The notes beneath the pieces are model-generated. The model did not search any database, had not been told where the DNA came from, and worked only from the letters and a program-made list of their open reading frames with translations. Both the position numbers and the translations under genes were made by a program. Below are positions 35,994 through 47,905 of a stretch of 64,000 bases of DNA, piece after piece. Each line of letters begins with the position of its first letter. The stretch's first letter is position 1. Location: positions 43,307,501 through 43,371,500 of the forward strand of contig CP142458.1 of NCBI GenBank assembly GCA_038049695.1, given 5' to 3'. This DNA is from Cinnamomum chago. Lineage: Eukaryota > Streptophyta > Magnoliopsida > Laurales > Lauraceae.

Positions 35994-36485
35994 AACCCAG
36001 TAAAATCAACAAGTAGTTCAGAATCAAGCTAGAGCACCTCAGCAGCAGCAGCAAGTAAGGCAGGAACCTCAAAACCAGCATCCTCGTCCCCCTCAGCAAA
36101 GAAGAAACGGAGAGCAAGGAAGGCAAAACCAAGGACAGAATAGACAGCAACAACAACATGGACATGCCTTCCATCTGAACCAAGTGGACGCAGACGCAGC
36201 AGGCAATGTGGTTGAAGGTAAACTTCTTGTTTGTGTAGTAGAAGCTAAGATATTGTTTGATCCTGGATCCACTCATTCTTTTATATCTCCTATGTTTGCT
36301 AAGTTGATTACTATTCCTATTAGCGAACTTGCATATGTTTTGGTTGTCACCACTCCAGTAGGTAAACAAATTGCTTGTAGAAACTACTATCCCAATTGTG
36401 CAGTTAAGATTGTGTTGGACATGCACGATTTTAACATTATTTTGGGAATGGATTGGTTAGCAGGACACCATGCAACCATGGATTG
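35994..36485 (+). pseudogene. G2 aspartic protease fragment
   Basis: Continues G2 after the C element: a Gln-rich linker, then a retropepsin-like segment beginning about 36180. The active-site region reads FDPGSTHSFIS (near 36256), where plant gypsy proteases usually have DSG or DTG, so the serine/threonine is proline here. NIILGMDWLAGH (36433-36468) is the conserved C-terminal protease block. The frame is cut at 36485 by the A solo LTR and resumes at 56342. Confidence 0.88.
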
Positions 36486-37954
36486 TGTCGCGACCCCAGA
36501 CCGGGTTACCGACCCAATCTGGGATCGAGACACATTAGTTGATGATGAGATGCCAATGCATTAGTGCGTATGTTTATTTGGCTAATACGTATGCGGATCA
36601 AATAAGAACATGATGCCACATGTGCACGTGATTTCTCACAGGTGTTCGCGGTGAGGATATCACACATACATAGCATTTTTCATTCGAGGTGCGGAAGCGT
36701 GTTACAAATCAAATTCATAATTCATTTCAAAATCACAAGACTGATAACACGTGTATCAACTTGATGTCAGAGTGAGCAATGATCATTATATCATCTTCCC
36801 AAAAGTAAATGTTAAATGTTATACAAAATATCAGTTAATTAATCACTCCCCAAAACATAAAGGCCAACAAAGGCCAGTACAACCAAAAGAATGTATCAGT
36901 CACAATCCCTCAAAATGTTCCGTATCTCAAGGCTTGACCGAATGTCTAGACGACATCATCAACCTGCCACTCTCCTACTCGGCGCGGCTCACTAGCCGCC
37001 TCCTCTGGCTCCTCCTTGGGATAATCGGCATCTGGATCTGAGTACGAAAGAATGGGTAAGACACGACGGTTTGGCAGGTGAGTGAACAAATATAACAGCA
37101 AAATAACATTTAAAGTTACCTTGGAAAACATTAGAACCTGCTTAAACAAAATTTCCATGGAAAAGAATGCATCGTCATTTAGAAAACACATGTGCAATAT
37201 AAAACATGAACAGGTACCAAAGAACATGGAACTAACAAAATGGCAACCACACTGAGCTAAATCCTCCATCCCTAATGTGATGAGAGCACGCTAGAGGCGT
37301 TGGTCTAGGACACTCGAGGTGACGAGAACCAACTAAATAAATATATACATGTAGCTAGACAAGACCACGGCCGCGAAACTGGGTAATGGGACATACAGGA
37401 TCCAGACTGTAGCTGGCAGGAGCAAGAGGGGGACACCAAGTTGGTGGATCAAGCCGAGAAGGTTGTCCAAGCTTAGTGGTGCCGACTTGTAGGTTCCGTG
37501 AAGGAAATCAAGACATATTTGTATATATACAAATAGGCGTGTAACACTTTAGCAGGCGGGACAGGGTGCCCATAGGCACATAAACCACATTCATGCCTGA
37601 TCATGCATATATAGGGCTAGCAGGACACTTAAAGTGCACAAATCAGTATTTCTGAAGAAGGGCTAGTAAAATCACGTGAAAACAGAGGAGTCTGAAAGTC
37701 CTGGGATCTAACCCTAGAGGGGGGGGGGGTGAATAGGGTGAGCTACAATATGTGACCAATATAGACCAATTTTAACTTCTTAAACTAAATTAGTCACAAG
37801 TGATGATAAATAATCAAAATGCGGAAGCTAATAGAAAATAATCACCACAAGCAAACACTACTACACAAAGATTTATAGTGGTTCGGCCTCAATGCCTACG
37901 TCCACTAGCGGCTTGTGATCTAATCACCCCACCGGATTTTCACTATCTATGCTT

Positions 37955-38086
37955 TTCAATAGGCTAAGCAATAACCTTTACAATGTTATTTTTCTAGGCT
38001 AAACAACAACCTTTACAAGATGCTTTTCTAGGCTAAGCAATAACATTTACACAATGCTTTTCTTAGGCTAAGCAATAACCTTTACA
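37955..38086 (-). repeat. Hairpin-repeat array in B1 3' LTR
   Basis: Four units in reverse orientation precede the point where the solo LTR inserted (38108). One unit has the TTGTTT-type stem with a G-T pair; the others are TGCTT/AAGCA-like. Confidence 0.8.
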
Positions 38087-38488
38087 AGTAAAAGTTTTCT
38101 CTAAGAAGTGTTAGGGATTTTGTAGATTGCAATTTGATGGATGCATTATCATTCTAGCATCATTTGATTCACACACACATGCATTGATTTAAAGAAATCT
38201 TGAAATCTTGTTTTATTCATGCATTGCTTTTAAGATTTGTAAAAGTATTGATTTATGCATGTTTTGTTTCTAAACTTGGATGCATGTGTTTTAGAAAAGA
38301 GTTTTTAGAAATCAAGCAAGCCTTTGGTTTTAAAGTTTCGAATCATTTTAGGCTTTTTGTGTTTCATGTTTTTAAACATCTTAGATTTGATTTAAAACAT
38401 GTTTCCAAGCTTGATTTAGTGGCCCAAAAATCCTCTCCAAGAAATACCTTCATATGTGGAAAAAATAGGATTTTTGGTCCCAGGTGGT

Positions 38489-38666
38489 CAACCTGCAGTG
38501 AGGTAGGTCGACCTACCCAGGGGCAGGTCGACCTACCTCTCTGCAGGTCGACTGGGTCCAGAAAGCTCCAACGGTCAGTTTTTTGACCGTTGTGTGTGGT
38601 AGGTCGACCTGCCCCTGTAGGTAGGTCGACCTGTGACTAGCCGTTGGGCAATTTTTTAGTATAAAA
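38489..38666 (+). promoter_or_regulatory. Sirevirus promoter module with a perfect mitosis-specific-activator-like site
   Basis: AGGTCGACCT boxes lie near 38504, 38523, 38543, 38599 and 38620. TCCAACGGTCA (38567-38577) fits the plant MSA consensus YCYAACGGYYA exactly, and TGACCGTTG (38584-38592) is its inverted partner 6 bp away. TATAAAA lies at 38660-38666. Confidence 0.85.
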
Positions 38667-39937
38667 TGAGTTCTTTCCTTTGCCAAAGTGGGGAATTTTA
38701 AGGCCCTCTTTGAGGGGTTTTGAGGCAAATAGAAGGGAAATGAACTAAGGGATGAAGGGGATCATTAGGAAAGCTAAAGCTTGGATTAATGAAGTTAAAT
38801 CTCCAAGTAGGCTTTACTTTCCTTAATCATATGTTTTCATGCTTTGTTTTATTTTTGGTAAATCATTTGTAGCATGTTAAACTATGTTTGTGTTGTGTCC
38901 TTAACATGTTTTATGTTTTGAATTGATTTATTGTTTTGGATACAACACCATATGATTCAATCTAAGTAGTACTTAATCTTTGGTAAATCTAAGTAGATCA
39001 TGTTAATGAAAGAACCTTTGAAATTATATGTAACATGATTCCTATACTTGGTTGAATCTTTGGTTGTTGTTTTCCATCATAAGAAAATCACTTTCAAAAC
39101 TATCTTATGGTTTGGACTCAACTTCTTTACAAATCATATGTTTTCATGTTTTGTTTTATCATTGGTAAATCTTTAGTAACATGTTAATCTATGATGTGTT
39201 GTATCCTTAGCATGGTTTATATTTTGAATAGATTTATTGTTTTGGATACTTCACCATTGATTCAATCAAAGTAGTACTTTATCTTTGGTAAATCTAAGTA
39301 GATCATGTTAATGAAATAGGTAACATGATTCATATACTTTGTTGAATCATTGGTTGTTGTTTTTCCATCATAAGAAAATCTCTTTCAAATATATCTTATG
39401 TTTTGGATTCAACATCTTTACAAATCATATGTGTATTATTGTTTTAAAGTTTCACAACTTGCCTTACTTTGATAGGTATATCATTTTCAAGTTGTACTTA
39501 TAATTACATATGATTTGTCCCCTTATTTCAATCAAATCTATTTTTATGTTTTGAGCTACATTGATGATTTGATTGACATCCCTATGCATCACATGTTTAG
39601 AGCTAATTTATTTCATACAACTTGTGTATCTTTGACATCATTAACAAGTTGTTACTTTTAACATGTGATTGCATTACATCCTCAATCATAAATGTTTTAT
39701 GAGCTAAAACTTTTAAAAGCCTTAGGCATACTTTTATGAACTTTCATTTTCAAAATGATTGAGGACCAGACACACACACTTCATGTGTTTTTACCTTTGC
39801 ATTCATAGTGTGAGTGTGTATTTGTTTTTCACTTCCATATCCGCCTAATTAAGAGGCATTGTAATGAGCTTAATAGAATCTCCATCAAGTGTTTATAGAC
39901 ACTAATTTAGAGAGATAGCCAACCTTGTGGTTGAAGA

Positions 39938-40068
39938 GGTTATTGCTTAGCCTATGAAAAGCTTAATGTATAGGTTGATGTTTAGCCTTGAAAAACATCA
40001 TTGTAAAGGTTATTGCTTAGCCTTGAAAAGCATATTGTAAAGGTTATTGCTTAGCCTATTGAAAAGCA
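39938..40068 (+). repeat. Hairpin-repeat array with an alternative paired stem
   Basis: Four units are present. The second (about 39972-40002) has TGATGTTT pairing with AAACATCA over 8 bp, where neighbours have TGCTT pairing with AAGCA. The AGCC loop is constant. Confidence 0.85.
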
Positions 40069-41100
40069 TAAATAGTGGAAATCCGGTGGGGTGTTGGATC
40101 ACAAGCCGGTAGTGGATGTAGGCATTAAGGCCGAACCACTATAAATCCTTGTGTGATGGTGCTTGCTTTGTGGTGATTGTTTTATTAAGCTTCCGCATTT
40201 TATTTGATAATCATCACTTGTGACTAGTTTGTTTTAAAGAAGTTAAAATTGATTAAAATTGGTCATAAATGAAGCTCACCCTTTTCACCCTCCCTCTAGG
40301 GTTCGGATCCCCCGGACTTACAAGAAGGTGTCTATACAAGAATACTCTAAGAGATACAATTTAAGCTCAATGGAATTGCCTCTAAAATAGGCTAATGTGA
40401 AAGTGAAAAACAAACTCACACAAACACTATATGAATGCAAAGATGTATGCTCATGATGTGTGTGTGTGATAACTTCAATCAAGTTAAAAACAAAGCTCAA
40501 TTAATATATGCTTAAAGCATTTAAAAGATTAAGGCACATAAAAAGATTTGATTGAAGTTAAATGCAAATCACATGTATGAATACAAACTTGTTAATGATA
40601 TAAAAATCAAAGGCTCACAAGTTGTATGAAAATGACTAACTTAAAACATGTGATGCATATACAATGCTGTTTTCAAAACCAAATTAATTTAACTAAAGTT
40701 CAAATGAATGAAAACAACAAATGAAGATTCAACCAAGTAAAAGAATCATGCTTTAAAAGAAATCAAAGATTTTGGCTAAGCATGATTAATGAAGATTTTA
40801 AAACAACTTGGTTTGAAATCAAGGGTGAAGAATCCAATCCAACATAGATCAAAGATTAGAAGAAGAATGGATTCAACACATCATAGTTATAATGCTAAAA
40901 TAAATTTACCAATAATTTAAACAAAGCATATAACATATGATTAATAAAAGTAAAGCTTACTTAGAGATTTAACTTCATTGATCCAAGCTTTAGCTTCACT
41001 AATGACCCCTTGGTCTCTCTTAGTTCATCCCCTTTTCTTTGTCTAAAAACACCTCAAAAGAGTCTTCAAAATCTTCAACTTTGACAAAGGAATGAACTTC

Positions 41101-41250
41101 ATTTTATACCCAAAAAGTGGGTTTCTGCGAGTGCCCGGTCGACCTGGTACAGAGCCCGGTCGACCTGACAATAAACGACAGAAAAATGACCGTTGGAAGA
41201 GCCAACGGCTCTTTGCCCCGGTCGACCGCGCAGTGTGGCCGGTCGACCTG
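41101..41250 (-). promoter_or_regulatory. Promoter module of the B1 3' LTR
   Basis: On the minus strand, GGTCGACC boxes lie upstream of the TATAAAAT at 41101-41108. TGACCGTTGG (41187-41196) and CCAACGG (41202-41208) form the inverted AACGG pair. Compared with the 5' LTR module, a block of about 55 bp with extra boxes is missing. Confidence 0.85.
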
Positions 41251-41609
41251 GGACCAAAATTTCCAAAAATTGCATATTTCAAAGTATTTTCTGTGGGAAC
41301 TTTTGGGCCAATGATCAAGCTTGGAAACATGTTTTAAATCAAACTAAGTGGTTTAAAAACATGAAACATAAAAAGCCTTAAAAGATTCGAAACTTTAAAA
41401 CCAATGGCTTGCTTGATTTGATAAAACTCTTTTCAAATTTAAATGCATCTAATATCTAAAACCAAATATGCATGAAACATGATTTCTAAAAGATTTAAAA
41501 CCAATGCATGTGAAAATCAAGATTTTCTAAATCAATGCAAGTGTTTAAATTCAAATGATGCTAATATGATAATGCATCCATCAAATTCCAATATACAAAA
41601 TTCCTAACA

Positions 41610-42010
41610 ATCTCCCCCTTTGCAATTTGATGGAAACTTACTCAACATTGAATTAACACACTTAGTCTTCAGCTCCCCCTAAGCTGGACAAGTCTTGAAA
41701 TCTCTTGGATGCTTCTTCTCTTAGCTTGGGTTCTTGGGCTTTTTCTTCAATCTTCTTGATGCTTGGTGCTTGATCAATCTTCAAGCTTTCTTTTCATCTT
41801 CCTCTCTATGGCCAAGCATCTTCTTTAGCTCCAAGCTTTCTTTCTTCTATTAGCTCTCCCCCTTTGACCGTGCCTCTCTCTCCCTTTGGCAAGATATGCA
41901 TTCTCTCCCCCTGTAGAAGATCATACAATATCTCCCCTTAGGAAGCTTGGACATTCTCTTCCCCTTTAGAGAACTTGAATGCTCTCTCCCCCTTTGACAT
42001 TAAATTGCAA
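41610..42010 (-). repeat. Multiple polypurine tracts of B1
   Basis: On the plus strand, TCTCCCCCTTTG-like pyrimidine tracts recur at about 41611, 41673, 41863, 41880, 41904, 41932, 41955 and 41983. The one at 41610-41622 touches the 3' LTR. The order matches the plus-strand copy at 3125-3511. Confidence 0.88.
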
Positions 42011-43914
42011 AGGTACCTACACACATGAAACAAGGAAAATACCTTTTAGTAGCACCTGTTAACAAAAGAAATCGAAAATGAAATACACAACAGGCTATCA
42101 TGTATGGAAGTAGTCTCTAAGGGTTCGAAGTCAATCCAAGGGTCAATTTGATCAAAACTAATACTTTCTATGAAGGTTTACACTCCCCCTGTGAGAACCC
42201 GACCCCTAATCTCTTGGATTAGTGTTGTTTATTTGTGGATTAGTTTCTTTTAGTGGGATTAGTATTTGTTGGGTTGAGTTTATGAGCTAGAATGGTTTTT
42301 CTCTAGTTTTGGGGAATTTTGAGGGCCTTTGTGATTAGTGGGACCCTTTGGGGGTTCTTTTAGTGACTTTGCGCGAGATTGGGAGATTATTCGAATTCCT
42401 GATAATTCTTATTTTAGCCTCAGTTGACTCATTTTGTTAACCTCTACAACTTTCGTGTTGACTCCGTACCCATTCGAGCTCCGAAAATCAGTTTTTTTCC
42501 AGCCCGGAGGGCAAAACAGTCTTTTCACACCAAATATGGACCCAAATTTCGAGATCTCGAAACCATGCCAAAGTTATACTTTTTGGAAACTAGATTTTTT
42601 GAGAAACATCTTTCTCTCCTTCGTCGATCGCATCCGAGGCCCACAAATAGATGTTTTACCCTTTGCAAGCTTTGAGTGTAGTGGGACCCACACCCACCCA
42701 TTATATAAGTGACTCCACTCTCTTTCTCCCTCATTTCTCCATTCCATCGACTGAAACCTCCCAGCTACAGTGCCAGCAGCCCTTCTTCTCCATTTCTTCC
42801 ATTTCTCTTACTCTTATGGAGCCTCCAAGCCACCAATCCGATGAGGAAGCTCCGGCAACTTCTTCTCCTTCATCTCTCCTCTTGTTTGACACCATTTTTG
42901 TGGGAAACCAAGGTGGGCAGCCCCTATTGCAAGCCTCTTCTTGTTGATTCATGACTCTAGAGGTAAAGACTCCTTCCCATTTTCCCTTTTTGTGCAATGA
43001 CTTTCCCTCAAGTTCTATTTCCTAGCTTGGTATGAGCCCATTCATTGTCTTCCTTTGTTTAACCCATTTTAGGGTTTGTTTTGGGGGTTTTTGTAGAGAT
43101 TGTTGATCTTGAGCTTGAGAGGTGATTAGAAGCTTGATTTGCTAGCTTGGGACCCAAGGCAAGTGGATGAATGGATGGTTTGAATGTTATCAAAGTTTTA
43201 TGAGAAAATCCTAAGTTTTATTACTTGTCCTTGATCATTGGATACATGTTTCCACATATGCTTCTTGCCACATATATATTGATTTCGAAATTTGCATATC
43301 AATGGTTGTTTCTCTCTTGTTAATTTCTTGGAAAGATATGCTTTCAAATTGTCAAAGTTGCTCATATGGTCTTGAAATGAATGGGGTTGGCTTCCCCACC
43401 CATGTTATGTTTACTAGCTTGTATGGATTTGAAATAGAAGCTCATTTAAAGAGTTTGGCCAACTAATCCATTGTTTTGGAAATGGGATCAATGGTTTTAA
43501 TTACCCCTTGATTATGGCAAATGGACCCTTGTATATAATGGGGATTCTTCCCTTTGGTTTGGTTTTAAGTGAGAAGAAAGGAGACATTTAGTTTTACTTT
43601 TTCATTGGAGTTTTCATGAGGAATGTGGTTGGCTAAGTCATTTAATGTTTTGTAAACATGTTGGTTTAGCATGTATTGTCCTTTGGTTATATCCTAAATG
43701 AATGCTTGTGAAATGGTTTCCTTCTTTCTTGGTATGGATGGGATGTGGAGGAATGAAGTGATGAATGATCACAAGTTGGGTTTTTGGAGAAGTGTAAATA
43801 GTTGCATTGAAGGAGCTTTTAGCTCAGTTAGGTGGTAAAGATTAAGTGGAAGTGAGGAGAATGGTTTTAAGGAGGAGAAATGGCTAAAAATCTGATTACA
43901 ATGGGTGTTCCCGC

Positions 43915-44274
43915 ACCTGGCGGTCAGCCTGCGGTCACCTAGCGGCTAGCCGCCTGGTGACTGGCTGCTAACCGCAAGCTAGCCGAAATGTCACGGTGGC
44001 TTTTCCAGAGAGCACACTTCTTCTCCTCAAAACTCAGTCAGCTCCACGGTTGGCCAGCGGCTAACCGCCGAACACATCGGCGGCTAACCGCCATCTAACC
44101 GCACTTGGCGGTCAGCTTTCCAGTAAGCTGCATTTCTGCAGCCCAGCCGCGGTCAGCTGTGCGGTCAGCCAGCGGCTAGCCGCCTGCCCCAGCGGCGGCT
44201 AACCGCCAGGTAACCGAAATTCCCCAGATTTCGAAAAGCTCCCCGCTCGAACGAACTCTCCGGTTCGTTCGAGC
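43915..44274 (+). repeat. Palindrome array, GGCTAACC type, with a flanking perfect dyad
   Basis: About three cassettes with GCGGTCAGCC, AGCGGCTAACCGCC and CGGCGGCTAACCGCC are present. At the right edge is a perfect inverted repeat: GCTCGAACGAAC (44245-44256) and GTTCGTTCGAGC (44263-44274). Confidence 0.9.
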
Positions 44275-45139
44275 TCTGAGCTTTGACGATCAAAGGAGAT
44301 TCACTAGGCATTGTATGAGGCCATCCGAGAAAGAAACCATATCACAAGGATGTCATTCGAAGTTTTGAAAATCCAAAGTGTATAAGGAGCCCGGGATGTC
44401 TTCAAACTCAAGGAGTACCAAGTCATTTCAATAATCGACATACGGGACCCCTATCCACTTATATAGATCTCGAAGTCAACAGGTTTCCCGAAATGGTATA
44501 GTTCATTATATTTCTTCATTTCCAAGATTTACTTTACATGACTTGTTTTCCCGAAAGCATTGAAGTTACTCTAGTAACAGTTATTTATCCCGAGATGTAT
44601 TGCCCGATATGAAGTGACAGTGTGCCCTTGAGCACCCCCGTTTTACCCGTTTATTTATTGTACTTGATTTACTTGCATATGTCCCGATTTGTTATTTGAC
44701 CTATGAGTCGGCATCACTAAGCTTGGATACCTTGTCGGTTTGATCCACCGACTTGGAAATCCCTCTCCCGTCCCGCCAGCTGCAGTTTGGATCCCGATAC
44801 CCGGTTATTGCCGTGGTCCCGTCCCGATACCCGGTTCGTTACCGTGGTCCCGTTCCCGTATATTTATATTGTATATATGATTTACGTTGAGGCTCCTCAC
44901 CTTGTGTGACTGAGACCAACGTCCCGTTATACTCTTGTCACTTCGATGATAGAGGACTTAGCTTCTTGTGATTGCCATCTTGCCAGTTCCCGATTTCCTT
45001 GGATACCCGACATGTTTTATATTGCTTACTTGCTTTCCGATAAATGATTCGTTTCCTTTGTGAAAGTTGTTATTTAAACAAGTGCTAATATTCTCCAATG
45101 TAAATCCAGTTATTATTATATTGTTTTCTGTTCTTTGTA

Positions 45140-45790
45140 CCCGCACATGTTTTAAATGATTACCCGATTCGTTAAATACCCATGCTTTTACATATGTTTC
45201 AAACGATCAATGATTTTGCTAGATTTATATGATTACACATGTTTTAAAGGAATACCCGAATTGTTAAATATCCGAGCTTGCTTTAAAGGACATTTGGTTG
45301 TCAGATATCTATGTTTATACTTGTTTTGAAATGATACCCGATTTGTTAAATATCCATGCTTTGAAATATGTTTCAAATGACACTTGTTTGCCAGATTATC
45401 TATGTTTATACTTGTTTTTAAATGATACCCGATTTGTTAAGTATCCATGCTTTGAAATATGTTTCAAATGACACTGGTCTGCCAGATCCCTACGTTTATA
45501 CCTGTTTTAAACGATATCCGGTTTGTTAAATATCCGCATTTCTACATAGGTTTCAAATGGACATTGGTTTTGCTAGACTGCTATGAATACCTGGTTGTTG
45601 TATACTCATGTTTTTACTTAAGTTTCAAATGAACGTTGTTTTGGCCATACCGCTATATTTATACATGTTTTAGACGAACACCCGATTGTCAAATATCTAT
45701 GATTATAGATGATGTAAATGAACACATGTTTTGTTAGATATTCATGTTTTACCCATGCTTGAAATGAATACAGGTTTTCCCCGAGATTCC
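45140..45790 (+). repeat. Minisatellite of about 75-91 bp period in the A solo LTR
   Basis: About seven diverged units start with ACCCGATTTGTTAAATATCC (near 45162, 45254, 45336, 45426, 45515, 45590 and 45670) and include TTTCAAATGACA and GTTTATACTTGTTTT. No other A LTR in the window has this expansion. Confidence 0.85.
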
Positions 45791-46420
45791 CGACTTTTGC
45801 ACCCGTTTAATTATATGCAGCATTTGACCGAATAGCATGATGTATCTTATGTTTTATTCTTCAGTATATTTGTTATCTTTTCATCCACCTGCCAGACCGT
45901 CGTGTCTGACCCACTACTTTTGGTACTCAGGTTCAGATTTCTTCGCCCCGAGTTGAGTGTTTTGTTGGCTGTGGAGCCATGCCTTGCAGGTTGGTTTGTC
46001 GGCTATGTCATGTAGACATTGAGCTTGACATCGGAGCTACGTCACATTTGGGTAGTGGTTTATAGCTTCTTGCTGTATGGCTTTTATTAGCCTTTTTCTT
46101 GGGATTCTTAATTAATGTACATTGATAATTGTAACTTGAACATATTTGGGAATGTAATACCCTGTTACCGTCAGCTCTGTAATTTATTGTGATGGTTACT
46201 CCAGTCCGATATGATTCTTGATATAATAGCTATGTGCTAAAGGTTGGGTGCGACGCGGAATCCGATGGCCACGGACTTCGGGTCGCAACGCCACAAATGC
46301 TTCCGCAAAATATTCAGAATGTGTTGTCTTCACACACGCGGATCCTGGGAGAAGTAAAATACATTTATGCTTAATCCCATTCCCGCCCCCGAGGTTTCGG
46401 TTCGGGGGCGTGACACCCCC

Positions 46421-47905
46421 TCAATCCATTCTCTCCTGTTGTCAAACTTTTGACAAAGATATAACTATTTGGTGCAAGGAGAAGATGGTTTAACCAATTG
46501 AGGGAAAACTTCAAGGAAAGGATTAGACATGTTTAACTATAAAGCTCAATATGATCAAATTGCCAAAGTAAAGAGCAAGGCCAAGGAAAAAAGCGATCAT
46601 AGATACCAATTGGAAAAACAAAGAATACCAATTGAGATTCAATGATAAGACTATTAAATCCATCATTCTAAAATGGACTTATAAAGAATATAACTATTAA
46701 GATAAATCCAAATTAGAGCTATCCATGATGAAATGGGGTTTACTAAACATAGCATCAATCAATTTAACTATGAAAATCATATGCTATGTAAGTTTTGAAA
46801 TCATTTCATTCAATCATTAAATATGACTATCAAGTGTAAGATGAGTGAAATAAATTCAAACATGAAGCCAACCTCAACTAATAACCAACCAAGATTATGA
46901 ATACATAAACATGGTGGTCATGAGATATACTTATATGAGCAAGAGAGGTGACAAACATGAAAATTATAATGCTAATGGAATGTGACATGGAAAAATATAT
47001 TACTATTAAGTTCAATCCAATGTACACAAGGTCTATCACATACACAAGATAAGATATCAATTGGATATGAAATCAATGGAAAATTATACCAAATGAAACC
47101 AATTGAATATGACAATATGATTAATAGCAAGGATGTGACAAACACAAAATTCCATCAAGCATCATAAATGGATATTCATCACTTTTAAAGATATAACTAA
47201 TGAGCATCGTGACGAACAAGAGAAATTGCAATGCAAAAGGATATAATCTTGGAAATGCATGCAATTTTCAAAGTGACAAAATCATATGAATTCAACAACT
47301 AAGATATCCATCAAACATATAGATATATGAGGGATGGATTTCAAAGAGTTTCATATGATCAAGATCACTACTATGATGTTGAAACATGTACAAGGATGAC
47401 ATCACTTAGAGAATATACATGAATCAACATCATAACCATCCAAAAAGAAATGACTAGAAGGCATAGAGGATGGATTTGAGTTCTAGTATGGTTTCTACAA
47501 ATATAACTAAGATCACAACCATACATAGAACGAAATGACATTTGCATATAAAAAGAATATAATTAAATAAACAAAGATGCAAATGGCTTAAAACAACAAT
47601 CGATCATGAATAATCTAGCTATGTAAGCTTTTGTAATCACAATCAATTGATCATGTATAGAAATGCATTGCAAGTCATATAACTAAATGTGAGCAAAAAG
47701 CAAATCTAACATGATGAAATTATAATCAAATGATTTTGAAAACCATGATATGTAACTAGAGATGTACATGAAGACAAAATCAATTGATCATAAAGAAACA
47801 ATACATTTTAATAAGTGTAACTATATAGAAACAAAATGCAAATGCAACATGACCAACAATATGATTTAACTATAAAGGATAGGTTGGTCAATGAGGTTCA
47901 AGGCC
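46421..47905 (-). other. AT-rich non-coding stretch of B1 between gag and the polypurine cluster
   Basis: About 1.5 kb of AT-rich DNA with degenerate repeats of phrases such as GATATAACTA and AATCAATTGATCAT. No pol domain is readable on either strand. In complete Sireviruses pol would follow gag, so it has either been deleted or was never present. The first 80 bp match 2842-2930. Confidence 0.7.

Larger units (their letters stand above)
38109..40322 (+). mobile_element. Sirevirus solo LTR, plus strand, TSD AGAAG
   Basis: TGTTAGGGATTTTG to CCCGGACTTACA, 2214 bp. AGAAG lies at 38104-38108 and 40323-40327. The partner LTR of B1 preserves the uninterrupted sequence CTCTAAGAAGGTCTC at about 49870, so the insertion point is verified inside this window. 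It is longer than other B LTRs because of a partial internal duplication (38820-39060 resembles 39130-39380). Confidence 0.96.
42190..46415 (+). mobile_element. Family A solo LTR, plus strand, TSD CCCCC, expanded by a minisatellite
   Basis: It starts TGTGAGAACCCGACCCC and ends CGGGGGCGTGACA, 4226 bp. CCCCC lies at 42185-42189 and 46416-46420. The uninterrupted Sirevirus sequence (GGATTGAGGGGGAGTGTAAA at about 2924) confirms the site. A TATA-like TATATAA lies at 42702-42708. It is about 1 kb longer than the other A LTRs because of tandem repeats at 45140-45790. Confidence 0.95.

Noticed and set aside
38200-38586. 128-codon open frame
   Set aside because: It runs through Sirevirus LTR promoter DNA including the palindromic boxes and overlaps non-coding motifs conserved in other LTR copies.
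45140-45790. Centromeric satellite
   Set aside because: Only about seven diverged units exist, confined to one solo LTR.
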